Shown piece after piece: positions 50,782 through 59,360 of a stretch of 64,000 nucleotides of DNA. The position numbers and the translations under genes were made by a program. The notes under the pieces are model-generated. The model had not been told where the DNA came from. It made no database searches and saw nothing but the letters and a program-made list of their open reading frames with translations. The stretch covers positions 1,864,638-1,928,637 of the forward strand of contig NZ_LR594040.1 in assembly GCF_901543175.1 (NCBI RefSeq). The letters run 5' to 3'. Source of the stretch: Streptococcus australis. Lineage in GTDB: Bacteria; Bacillota; Bacilli; Lactobacillales; Streptococcaceae. Every line of letters starts with the position of its first letter. Position 1 is the first letter of the stretch.

Positions 50782-52404
50782 TTGCTTACAGTATCTGATG
50801 TTTCACTACGTTTTAGTGATCGCAAACTTTTTGATGATGTCAACATCAAATTTACAGAAGGAAATACGTACGGATTAATTGGTGCTAATGGTGCTGGGAA
50901 GTCTACATTCTTAAAAATTTTAGCTGGTGATATCGAACCTACAACGGGTCACATCTCTCTTGGTCCAGATGAACGTCTCTCTGTTCTTCGTCAAAATCAC
51001 TTTGACTATGAAGATGAACGTGCAATTGATGTCGTTATCATGGGAAATGAAAAACTCTATAGCATTATGAAAGAGAAAGATGCTATTTACATGAAGGAAG
51101 ATTTTTCTGATGAAGATGGTGTTCGTGCAGCTGAACTTGAAGGTGAATTTGCCGAACTAGGTGGTTGGGAAGCAGAGAGTGAAGCATCTCAACTACTTCA
51201 AAACCTAAATATTCCAGAAGAATTGCACTACCAAAACATGAGCGAATTGGCAAATGGTGAAAAAGTAAAAGTTCTCCTTGCCAAAGCACTTTTCGGTAAA
51301 CCAGATGTTCTGCTCTTGGACGAGCCAACCAACGGTTTGGATATCCAATCAATTACATGGCTAGAAGACTTCTTGATTGACTTTGATAACACAGTTATCG
51401 TTGTATCCCACGACCGCCACTTCTTAAACAAAGTATGTACTCACATGGCCGACCTTGACTTTGGAAAAATCAAACTCTATGTCGGAAACTATGACTTCTG
51501 GAAGGAATCTTCTGAGCTTGCTGCGAAATTGCTAGCAGACCGTAATGCCAAAGCGGAAGAAAAAATTAAGCAATTACAAGAATTCGTTGCTCGATTCTCC
51601 GCCAACGCTTCTAAGTCAAGACAGGCAACGTCTCGTAAAAAAATGCTTGATAAGATTGAATTAGAAGAAATTGTTCCATCCAGTCGTAAATATCCATTTA
51701 TCAACTTTAAAGCAGAGCGTGAGATTGGTAACGATCTCTTGACAGTAGAAAATCTAACTGTAAAGATTGATGGTGAGACTATTTTAGATAATATCAGCTT
51801 CATCTTGCGTCCAGGTGATAAGACAGCTCTTATTGGACAAAATGACATCCAAACAACTGCATTAATTCGTGCAATCATGGGTGACATTGACTATGAAGGA
51901 ACTGTTAAGTGGGGAGTTACTACTAGTCGCTCTTACTTACCAAAAGATAACTCTGCTGATTTTGCAGGAGGAGAATCAATTCTTGACTGGTTGCGTCAAT
52001 TTGCAAGTAAAGAAGAAGACGATAATACCTTCTTACGTGGTTTCCTTGGTCGTATGCTCTTCTCTGGTGATGAGGTTAACAAACCTGTAAATGTCTTGTC
52101 AGGGGGAGAAAAAGTTCGTGTCATGCTTTCAAAACTTATGCTTTTGAAATCAAATGTCCTTGTACTTGATGATCCAACAAATCACTTAGACTTAGAATCT
52201 ATCTCAAGTTTGAACGATGGATTGAAAAACTTCAAAGAATCGATCATCTTTGCCAGTCATGACCACGAGTTCATTCAAACTTTGGCAAACCATATTATTG
52301 TTTTGTCTAAGAATGGCGTCATCGATCGCATCGATGAAACCTATGATGAATTCCTAGAAAATGCAGAAGTACAAGCAAAAGTCAAAGACCTTTGGAAAGA
52401 CTAA
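50782..52404 (+). CDS. ABC-F family ATPase with a degenerate second nucleotide-binding domain
   Basis: A 540-residue soluble tandem ATPase without membrane segments, of the ribosome-associated ABC-F class (YkpA/YbiT-like). NBD1 is canonical: GANGAGKST and LLLDEPTNGLD, with LANGEKVKV as signature. NBD2 has GQNDIQTT where Walker A should be, lacking the Lys, and LDDPTNHLD in place of the catalytic Glu, though its signature LSGGEKVRV is intact. Translation starts at TTG (50782) preceded by AGGAG. Role is probably translation-related; no resistance function can be claimed. Confidence 0.9.
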   Translation: MLTVSDVSLRFSDRKLFDDVNIKFTEGNTYGLIGANGAGKSTFLKILAGDIEPTTGHISLGPDERLSVLRQNHFDYEDERAIDVVIMGNEKLYSIMKEKDAIYMKEDFSDEDGVRAAELEGEFAELGGWEAESEASQLLQNLNIPEELHYQNMSELANGEKVKVLLAKALFGKPDVLLLDEPTNGLDIQSITWLEDFLIDFDNTVIVVSHDRHFLNKVCTHMADLDFGKIKLYVGNYDFWKESSELAAKLLADRNAKAEEKIKQLQEFVARFSANASKSRQATSRKKMLDKIELEEIVPSSRKYPFINFKAEREIGNDLLTVENLTVKIDGETILDNISFILRPGDKTALIGQNDIQTTALIRAIMGDIDYEGTVKWGVTTSRSYLPKDNSADFAGGESILDWLRQFASKEEDDNTFLRGFLGRMLFSGDEVNKPVNVLSGGEKVRVMLSKLMLLKSNVLVLDDPTNHLDLESISSLNDGLKNFKESIIFASHDHEFIQTLANHIIVLSKNGVIDRIDETYDEFLENAEVQAKVKDLWKD

Positions 52405-52414
52405 ATAAGACTTC

Positions 52415-52446
52415 AAAACTCAGTTGGGTTAACCAACTGAGTTTTC
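52415..52446 (+). terminator. Terminator of the ABC-F gene
   Basis: AAAACTCAGTTGG pairs with CCAACTGAGTTTT around GTTAA, just before the yfhO ribosome-binding site. Readthrough may supply yfhO. Confidence 0.88.
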
Positions 52447-52465
52447 TATCATTCTACGAGGTAAC

Positions 52466-55018
52466 ATGAAATCATTTTTTAAAACATATTGGACCTATTT
52501 TATTTCTTTCATCATTCCTGTAGTGATTATGTCTGGAGTATATCTATCTCAAGGTATCTACTGGAATAGTGATACATCCCCACTATTAGGAGACGGTTTT
52601 CATCAATACGTTATTTTTGATGTGGCTTTACGGAATATTCTACATGGGAATGGTAGTTTATTTTACACCTTTACAAGTGGCCTCGGACTGAATTTCTATG
52701 CTCTATCTAGTTATTACTTGGGTAGTTTTCTCTCACCTCTAGTTTACTTTTTTAATCTCTCAAATATGCCAGATGCTGTATATCTGACAACACTCTTAAA
52801 GTTTGGCTTGATTGGATTGTCAACCTTCTTTAGTCTAAATAGATTATTTAAAGATATTCCGAAATCTTTAAAACTATCCTTATCTACTTCCTATGCTCTA
52901 ATGAGCTTTACCGTTAGTCAGTTAGAGATAAAAACCTGGCTAGATGTTTTTATCTTGATTCCTTTAATTATAACTGGCTTACACATGCTTATAACAGAAA
53001 AGAAGCGCCTGCTATACTTTACAAGTCTGTCAATCTTGTTTATTCAAAACTACTATTTTGGCTATATGACAGCATTGTTTCTAATTTTCTGGTATCTCTG
53101 CCAAATTTCTTGGGACTTTAAAAATCGAAAATCATCTTTTCTTGATTTTGTTGTTACCTCCTTTTTAGCAGGAATGGCTAGTTTGATTATGACTCTTCCT
53201 ACATTGTTTGATTTACAAACTCATGGAGAGAAGTTAACTGCTATCACAAAATTAAAGACAGACAGTAGCTGGTATTTGGATATTTTCGCAAAACAATTCA
53301 TTGGATCTTTTGATACAACTAAGTATGGATCTATCCCAATGATTTTTGTTGGATTGCTTCCTTTTATTTTAACCATTCTATTTTTCACAATAAAATCCAT
53401 AAGGTTTCACGTGAAACTTACCTATGCAGTCTTCTTCACTTTTTTAATAACAAGCTTTTACATTGAGGCACTTGATTTATTTTGGCAGGGGATGCATACT
53501 CCAAATATGTTTTTGCATCGCTATGCTTGGATTTTTTCTACTCTGTTAATTTATACTGCAGCAGAAGTCTTAAATCGTCTGAAAGAACTGAAGCTATGGA
53601 ATCTATTTCTGTCACTGTTTCTTGTACTAGCAGGATTTTTGGCTACTGTATACTTTAAATCACACTATTCTTTTTTAACAGATTTGAATATCCTACTCAC
53701 TCTTGAATTTCTCCTAGTTTATGCTCTTTTACTCCTTGCAATCATCAGAAAATTTATCTCTGTAAATCTATTTGCAATTCTTTTGTCTTTATTTATAACA
53801 GCTGAGATAAGCCTAAATGCTTCAGTTCAAATGGAAGGAATAGCCAAAGAATGGGCCTTTGCTTCTCGTAGCGCCTATAATAGAGATGTCACTGCTATGG
53901 AATCCATTATAAAACAAATTGACAATCCATTTACACGTACTGAGAAACTGCAAATTCAAACAGGAAATGACAGTATGAAATTTAACTACAATGGAATCTC
54001 TCAATTCTCGTCTGTACGAAATCGTTCAGCTAGCACTAGTTTAGATAAACTTGGATTCAAATCCTCTGGAACCAATCTCAATCTCCGTTATGCAAATAAC
54101 AGCATTTTGGCGGACAGTTTATTTGGAATCCAGTATAATATTTCAGAAACTCCCCTTGATAAATATGGATTTCAAGAGATTTATCAAAAGGATCATTTAA
54201 CCTTATATAAAAATCAACTTTCCCTCCCCATTGCTTTTGCTACTCAATCTATTTACACAGATGTAAACTTTAATAATCATACTCTGGATAATCAGGCTTT
54301 GTTTATAAACCAGCTTGCTAATCTCAACTTAGATTACTTCTATCCAATAGCTTATGATAAAACAGATAATTCTGATGGTTTAACAAGCATCACAAGTTCT
54401 ACGAATGAGGATGCAAAGATTGATTATCAGATTGAAGTTCCTCAAAATAGTCAAGTCTATCTCTCTTTTTCAAACCTTCATTTTACTAATGATAAACAAA
54501 AGAAGGTTGACATCTTTGTCAATGGAGAAAAGAAGACTTTTACAACTGACAATGCTTTCAATTTCTTTAATTTAGGCTATACTGAGGAACAAAAAACTTT
54601 CAATATCAGTGTTAGCTTTCCCGGAAATTCTCAAGTGTCATTTGAATCTCCAACCTTCTATCGTTTAGATACCCAAGCTTTGACTGAGGCAATCCAGAGG
54701 ATTAAAGAACAGCCTGTAGAAGTATCCACTTCTAAAAATAAAGTCTTTGCTATATATGAAGTCAAACAGGATACCTCTATTTTCTTCACCATTCCTTATG
54801 ACAAAGGTTGGTCTGCTTATCAAGATGGGAAAAAACTTGAAATCAAGCAGGCTCAGACTGGTTTTATGAAAGTTGATGTTCCAAAGGGAAAAGGCACCAT
54901 TACACTTTCCTTTATCCCCAATGGTTTTGTTATTGGAGCAGCCTGCTCACTAACTGCCCTTCTTCTTTTTGGGATCTATAATCACAGACGAAATTTATCT
55001 AAGACAGAAAAAGATTGA
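52466..55018 (+). CDS. YfhO-family multi-pass membrane protein
   Basis: An 850-residue protein with about 12-13 membrane spans in the first 450 residues, a large extracytoplasmic region (about 455-820) and a final span. The GFHQYVIFDVALRNILHG and FTSGLGLNFYALSSYYLGSFLSPL motifs are typical of YfhO, a GT-C-like family. Bacillus and Listeria relatives decorate teichoic acids with sugars, so envelope glycosylation is the likely role, by inference. A parS palindrome lies within the gene. Confidence 0.88.
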   Translation: MKSFFKTYWTYFISFIIPVVIMSGVYLSQGIYWNSDTSPLLGDGFHQYVIFDVALRNILHGNGSLFYTFTSGLGLNFYALSSYYLGSFLSPLVYFFNLSNMPDAVYLTTLLKFGLIGLSTFFSLNRLFKDIPKSLKLSLSTSYALMSFTVSQLEIKTWLDVFILIPLIITGLHMLITEKKRLLYFTSLSILFIQNYYFGYMTALFLIFWYLCQISWDFKNRKSSFLDFVVTSFLAGMASLIMTLPTLFDLQTHGEKLTAITKLKTDSSWYLDIFAKQFIGSFDTTKYGSIPMIFVGLLPFILTILFFTIKSIRFHVKLTYAVFFTFLITSFYIEALDLFWQGMHTPNMFLHRYAWIFSTLLIYTAAEVLNRLKELKLWNLFLSLFLVLAGFLATVYFKSHYSFLTDLNILLTLEFLLVYALLLLAIIRKFISVNLFAILLSLFITAEISLNASVQMEGIAKEWAFASRSAYNRDVTAMESIIKQIDNPFTRTEKLQIQTGNDSMKFNYNGISQFSSVRNRSASTSLDKLGFKSSGTNLNLRYANNSILADSLFGIQYNISETPLDKYGFQEIYQKDHLTLYKNQLSLPIAFATQSIYTDVNFNNHTLDNQALFINQLANLNLDYFYPIAYDKTDNSDGLTSITSSTNEDAKIDYQIEVPQNSQVYLSFSNLHFTNDKQKKVDIFVNGEKKTFTTDNAFNFFNLGYTEEQKTFNISVSFPGNSQVSFESPTFYRLDTQALTEAIQRIKEQPVEVSTSKNKVFAIYEVKQDTSIFFTIPYDKGWSAYQDGKKLEIKQAQTGFMKVDVPKGKGTITLSFIPNGFVIGAACSLTALLLFGIYNHRRNLSKTEKD
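53403..53418. other. parS site inside yfhO
   Basis: GGTTTCACGTGAAACT contains the 14-bp perfect palindrome GTTTCACGTGAAAC of the parS consensus. It is about 10.6 kb from the probable dnaA start and codes Phe-His-Val-Lys, as in ecfA1. Confidence 0.88.
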
Positions 55019-55042
55019 CCAATTCCTTGGTCAATCTTTTTA
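55011..55042 (+). terminator. Terminator of yfhO overlapping its stop codon
   Basis: AAGATTGACCAA (55011-55022) pairs with TTGGTCAATCTT (55027-55038), followed by TTT. It touches the end of the convergent yhgE. Confidence 0.85.
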
Positions 55043-57694
55043 ATCTTCTTCCATTTTCTTAGGTTGATAAGCTAGCATACCTAAAGCAGTAAATAAAGCT
55101 AGAGTTATAATAAGGAAAATCACTTGATGATGAATATTTCCTGTCATAGAGATTGTTTGTCGTAAGCCTGATACAGAGTAACTCATTGGTAACCAAGGAT
55201 TGATACCTTTGAAGAAATCATTTGTTAAAGCAAGGGGATAGGTCCCTGCACTTGATGCTAACTGTAATAAAAGTAAAATAAGAGAGAAGAAAGCTCCTAT
55301 ACGGCTATTCCAAGTTGTTAAAGCTGTCACCATAGACATGAAAGCTAAACTTGTGATTATAATCAGAATCAAGGTTCTCATCTCATGATTAGCAGTCAAT
55401 CCAATAAGATGGACACCTCCATAAACTAGGACACCTGCTAAGATAGCTATAATCCCATTTATTTCAGAACGAGACTTCAACCAAGCCCAACGACTCTCTG
55501 GATGACGTCCAGAAGGTAACTTCGCAAAAATCATATTGGTAGATATAGCAGCAACAAAAAGAGCAACTGATATCATATAAGGAGCCATGGCAATCCCATT
55601 TACAGGAACTTGATCATTATCTCTTTTTGAAAGAACTAGAGGCTCAGATAATGTTTCTGCATTTTCAGATTCTGTTGAAGCTGATTTGAGCTGATTATTA
55701 GCATTTCCTAATCCTTGTCCTAATGAATCAACTCCTGTCTGTAAATCTTCAAGACCAGAGGTTAAGCTTGTTCCACCTTCTGCTAGTTTTCCAGTACCAT
55801 CTGCAATCTTCATAGCACCACTTCCTAGTTGAGATGCTGCAGAAAGTAACTGTGTTGATTTATCTGTTAATTGATCAGAGCCAAATTGTAATTTAGTAAG
55901 ACCTGCTATTAGCTCTGGACTCTTATTATTCAATTGAGCAGAACCAGATGACAAACTTTCTATACCTGATACTAATTCTGGAGTTTTTCCAGCTAACGCA
56001 TCTGCTCCAGCTGTCAAGGTTGATGTATTTTCTGTCAACTTACTTGATCTAGAAACTAATTGATCTAGACTAGTTGTTAAGTTTGCATTCTTTTCACTTA
56101 GTTTATTGGCACCTATAGAAATTGTGTTCAGTCCCTTAGTATAGTTTACAACCCCTTTTTCAATTGACTGACTTCCTGGAACCAACTGATTATCTAAAGC
56201 AGTTTGCAATTTTGTAAATCCATTTGACAATGTTGTCAAGGAGCTAGATGCTACAGGTAAGAGTTGATTTGCTTTCGCCTGCACATCAGATAGATTAGTT
56301 ACTTGTTGTTCTGAATTCTCTATACTTTCTTTTAATCCCCCTACTGTCGTTAAAATTGTTCTTGCTGACTCAATAGTAGAATTAGAATTTTTAGAAATAG
56401 CTTCTGTCAGTTCTTTCTTCTGTTCCTCTGTGAGAGATTGATAAGTAGCTGTTGATTGAAGGTTAGCTATAGTTTTCTTTTGTTCTGTCTGACTTTTGGT
56501 TACAATATCCTGAGCAAGAGTTGTTAGATTTGGCAAAGCTTCTGATAATGTACTTTTCAGTTGAGTATTATCCGATATCGTAAGAGCTTGTAGTATTTTA
56601 TTCAGTTCCCCTAGACTAGTCGCCAATTGAGTTATTTGTTCATTTTGTTGAGATGAAGATCCCAATTGACTTGAAATTTCTTTAATACCAGTATTTAATT
56701 GCTCTATTCCATCTCTTAGTGTATCTGATTGGTTGGATAATTGACTCGTTCCGCTGGAAAGTTTTTCTACACTACTTGTATAAGCATTTACACCAACTGA
56801 AAATTGACTGAGACCTGCATCCAGTTGTGAAACGCCACCTGTGTAAGACTTTATGCCTGTATTTAGCTGATTTATACCTGTCACCAACTCAGGAGTTTTT
56901 GAAGATAATTTACCAAGTCCAGTGTCAACTTGTGAAACGGCATTTGTATAACTTTGTAAACCACTATTAAAAGCCCCTAAACCAAGATGTAATTGCTCTA
57001 TGGCAGATACATAGGCAGACAAGCCTTTTGTAAATTGATCAGCTCCATTTGAAAAAGTTACACTTGAGTTAGCTAGAGTATTAAGATTTGCCGTCAATGT
57101 TTGACTTCCCGTCACCAACTGATTTGCTCCATTAGCCAATTGTTCACTTCCATCAGCTGCCTTGTTTATCCCAGACTTCAAGTCATTCAATTTTTGAAAT
57201 AAAGCCTTGGTATACGTTTCAGTAACATGAGTAGAAACGGTTTGTTTTAATTGTGTCATAGCAGAATCACTCATCTTACTTGCAATAAAACTATGCCCAC
57301 TTGACGTCTGATAATCAATCTGCATCTGTTCAGGATGATTAGTTAGGATAGAAGTAGCCTTTTCAGATAAGTCACTTGGTAAAGTTACTACCATGTAGTA
57401 GTCACCATCTTCTAGACCTTTTTTCCCTTCCTCTTCATTAACAAAATGAAAATCTAGAGTCTTATTTTCTTTTAAATTAGACACCATGTCTTCACCTATT
57501 GTCATCGTCTGTCCATTATAAGAAGCTTCCTTATCTTTATTGACAACTGCAACAGGTAGCTCTGATAATTTCCCATAAGGATCCCACATGGATGATAAAA
57601 ATATAATGTTGTATAAAGCTGGAATGAGAGAAATCCCTATCATTACAATGATAAAGATTGGTTTTTTAAATATTGCTTTCCATTCTTTAAACAT
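55040..57694 (-). CDS. YhgE/Pip-family membrane protein
   Basis: An 884-residue protein. One N-terminal span (about 12-33) is followed by an extracytoplasmic YhgE/Pip N-terminal domain, a long repeat-rich coiled stalk (about 165-690) built from recurring L-x2-G/S-x3-L units, and about five C-terminal spans (about 700-875). This layout is that of the YhgE/Pip/EsaA group, including a phage receptor in lactococci and type VII secretion accessory proteins. No type VII secretion genes are in view. Expression is probably controlled by the divergent TetR-type gene. Confidence 0.88.
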   Translation of the reverse strand: MFKEWKAIFKKPIFIIVMIGISLIPALYNIIFLSSMWDPYGKLSELPVAVVNKDKEASYNGQTMTIGEDMVSNLKENKTLDFHFVNEEEGKKGLEDGDYYMVVTLPSDLSEKATSILTNHPEQMQIDYQTSSGHSFIASKMSDSAMTQLKQTVSTHVTETYTKALFQKLNDLKSGINKAADGSEQLANGANQLVTGSQTLTANLNTLANSSVTFSNGADQFTKGLSAYVSAIEQLHLGLGAFNSGLQSYTNAVSQVDTGLGKLSSKTPELVTGINQLNTGIKSYTGGVSQLDAGLSQFSVGVNAYTSSVEKLSSGTSQLSNQSDTLRDGIEQLNTGIKEISSQLGSSSQQNEQITQLATSLGELNKILQALTISDNTQLKSTLSEALPNLTTLAQDIVTKSQTEQKKTIANLQSTATYQSLTEEQKKELTEAISKNSNSTIESARTILTTVGGLKESIENSEQQVTNLSDVQAKANQLLPVASSSLTTLSNGFTKLQTALDNQLVPGSQSIEKGVVNYTKGLNTISIGANKLSEKNANLTTSLDQLVSRSSKLTENTSTLTAGADALAGKTPELVSGIESLSSGSAQLNNKSPELIAGLTKLQFGSDQLTDKSTQLLSAASQLGSGAMKIADGTGKLAEGGTSLTSGLEDLQTGVDSLGQGLGNANNQLKSASTESENAETLSEPLVLSKRDNDQVPVNGIAMAPYMISVALFVAAISTNMIFAKLPSGRHPESRWAWLKSRSEINGIIAILAGVLVYGGVHLIGLTANHEMRTLILIIITSLAFMSMVTALTTWNSRIGAFFSLILLLLQLASSAGTYPLALTNDFFKGINPWLPMSYSVSGLRQTISMTGNIHHQVIFLIITLALFTALGMLAYQPKKMEED

Positions 57695-57708
57695 ATTTCC
57701 TCCTTTTT

Positions 57709-57725
57709 TTAAACATATTGTCTAA
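57709..57725. promoter_or_regulatory. Imperfect operator before yhgE
   Basis: TTAAACATATTGTCTAA differs at one base from the perfect palindrome at 57786-57802. It lies 15 bases before the yhgE start. Confidence 0.65.
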
Positions 57726-57785
57726 AATTTTGATATAATAGATTATACATAAAAAAATCAAAATTACAAGATAAAAAATTACTTT

Positions 57786-57802
57786 TTAGACATATTGTCT
57801 AA
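57786..57802. promoter_or_regulatory. Palindromic operator before the TetR-type gene
   Basis: TTAGACATATTGTCTAA is a perfect 7-bp inverted repeat around TAT. Just downstream is a half copy (TTGTCTA) and the AAGGAGG ribosome-binding site of the regulator. Confidence 0.75.
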
Positions 57803-57822
57803 TTTGTCTACAAGGAGGAATT

Positions 57823-58365
57823 ATGAAAGAAAGTAACAAACGCTTAAAAACAAAACGTACTATTGAAAATGCTATGGTACAATTACTGATGGAACAACCC
57901 TTTGATCAAATTTCTACGGTCAAGTTAGCTGAAAAAGCCGGAATTAGTCGTTCCAGCTTCTATACTCACTATAAAGACAAGTATGATATGATTGAACACT
58001 ACCAAAGTAAACTCTTTCATACTTTTGAATATATTTTTCAAAAACATGCTGATCACAAAAGAGATGCTATTTTAGAAGTGTTTGAATATCTAGAATCTGA
58101 ACCACTCTTGGCTGCACTCTTATCTGAAAATGGTACAAAAGAAATCCAAAATTTCTTGAGAAATAAGTTTCATATTATACTTAGCACTGACCTTCAGAAA
58201 CGCTTTATGAAACTACAACTAAATCCAATTGAATTAGAATACAGTAGCATTTATCTAACAAATGCCCTATTTGGAGTTTGCCAGACCTGGATTGCTCACG
58301 GAAAAAAAGAAAGCCCGCAAGAAATGACAGACTTCCTTATAAAAATGTTAGGTGATACAAACTAA
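57823..58365 (+). CDS. TetR/AcrR-family regulator
   Basis: A 180-residue regulator. The N-terminal helix-turn-helix (MVQLLMEQPFDQISTVKLAEKAGISRSSFYTHYKDKYDMIEH, about 14-56) is followed by a C-terminal ligand/dimer domain of the TetR_C type found beside YhgE proteins. It is divergent from yhgE over 128 bases that contain two near-identical 17-bp palindromes, so it probably represses both itself and yhgE. The inducer is unknown. Confidence 0.88.
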   Translation: MKESNKRLKTKRTIENAMVQLLMEQPFDQISTVKLAEKAGISRSSFYTHYKDKYDMIEHYQSKLFHTFEYIFQKHADHKRDAILEVFEYLESEPLLAALLSENGTKEIQNFLRNKFHIILSTDLQKRFMKLQLNPIELEYSSIYLTNALFGVCQTWIAHGKKESPQEMTDFLIKMLGDTN

Positions 58366-58367
58366 GA

Positions 58368-58402
58368 ATAAAAAAGAACATCGTCTGATGTTCTTTTTTA
58401 TC
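58368..58402. terminator. Terminator between the TetR-type gene and the tRNA genes
   Basis: AAAAAAGAACATC pairs with GATGTTCTTTTTT around GTCT. Symmetric A and T runs suggest it serves both directions. Confidence 0.9.
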
Positions 58403-58405
58403 TGA

Positions 58406-58479
58406 CTCCGCCAGTAGGACTCGAACCTACGACATCATGATTAACAGTCATGCGCTACTACCAACTGAGCTATGGCGGA
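58406..58479 (-). tRNA. tRNA-Asn (GTT)
   Basis: A 74-base tRNA: acceptor TCCGCCA/TGGCGGA with discriminator G, TAGCTCAG D-arm, anticodon loop CTGTTAA and GGTTCGAGTCC T-arm. The 3' CCA is not encoded. Confidence 0.96.
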
Positions 58480-58484
58480 TAGTA

Positions 58485-58556
58485 TAGTCCGTACGGGATT
58501 CGAACCCGTGTTACCGCCGTGAAAAGGCGGTGTCTTAACCCCTTGACCAACGGACC
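58485..58556 (-). tRNA. tRNA-Glu (TTC)
   Basis: A 72-base tRNA: acceptor GGTCCGT/ACGGACT with discriminator A, anticodon loop CTTTTCA and GGTTCGAATCC T-arm. It lies directly upstream of tRNA-Asn and downstream of comE. Confidence 0.96.
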
Positions 58557-58607
58557 ATCTATCTGTAGCAGATATAACCATTATATCAATTTCTTACTAA
58601 TTGTCAA

Positions 58608-59360
58608 TCACTTTTTAGTTTTTTTCTCCAGAATATCTTTCAGTTTGCGAACTTTCAAACGAGTAATCGGGCAACGATGATCTTCATAGAAAACAACTTC
58701 TAAATTTTTTCGATCAATTTCTCTAACATTTCCCACATTAACAAGAAAAGATTTATGGGAGCAATAAAATCTCTGGGTATGTTTGTCCTTTTCCTGAATA
58801 TCTGTCATGGTTCCATAGAACTCTTTAGCAAAATTCTTACCAATAATTCGCAGTTTATGAGAAACACCTGTGGTTTCGATATACAAAATATCATGGTAAG
58901 GGATTTTCAAATCATTTCCCTTATAGTTATAATCAAAATAGTCTACAACATCTTCGTTTTCAAGCAACATGCTCTTAGTGTAAAAAATACTCTGCTCGAT
59001 ACGTTTTTTAAACAATTCATCATTGATGTCTTTATCAACAAAATCTAGGGCTGATACCTGGTATTTGTAAGTCAAAGTAGCAAATTCAGATCGACTAGTA
59101 ATAAAAACAATAATAGCATAGGGATTGTGATGGCGAATAAACTGTGCCACTTCAAAGCCCTTTTTCTCAATTCCATGAATATCGATATCTAGGAAATAAA
59201 GCTGGTTAACTTCATCATTTTCGATATATTCCTTAAACTCACGAACTTTTCCTGTTGTCTTATATGAAATAGGAATATTTGATTCCTCTGAAATTTCATT
59301 CAATATTCTCTCAAGTCTCACTTGATGCTCAATAACATCTTCTAAAATTAGTACTTTCAT
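58608..59360 (-). CDS. comE: Competence response regulator ComE
   Basis: A 250-residue regulator. The receiver domain has the phosphorylation site at D58 (LYFLDIDIHG), and a LytTR DNA-binding domain occupies about 140-245. ComD-phosphorylated ComE binds paired direct repeats to switch on comCDE and comX. It overlaps comD by four bases. It is followed by tRNA-Glu, the flank usual in this group. Confidence 0.96.
   Translation of the reverse strand: MKVLILEDVIEHQVRLERILNEISEESNIPISYKTTGKVREFKEYIENDEVNQLYFLDIDIHGIEKKGFEVAQFIRHHNPYAIIVFITSRSEFATLTYKYQVSALDFVDKDINDELFKKRIEQSIFYTKSMLLENEDVVDYFDYNYKGNDLKIPYHDILYIETTGVSHKLRIIGKNFAKEFYGTMTDIQEKDKHTQRFYCSHKSFLVNVGNVREIDRKNLEVVFYEDHRCPITRLKVRKLKDILEKKTKK

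Noticed and set aside
50782..52404. Antibiotic-resistance ABC-F (Msr/Vga/Lsa type)
   Set aside because: The sequence and core-genome setting fit a housekeeping ABC-F (YkpA/YbiT-like), with no long resistance-type interdomain linker.
55040..57694. Type VII secretion locus around the YhgE-like protein
   Set aside because: The protein resembles EsaA in layout, but no WXG100, EssC or EssB genes are present nearby.
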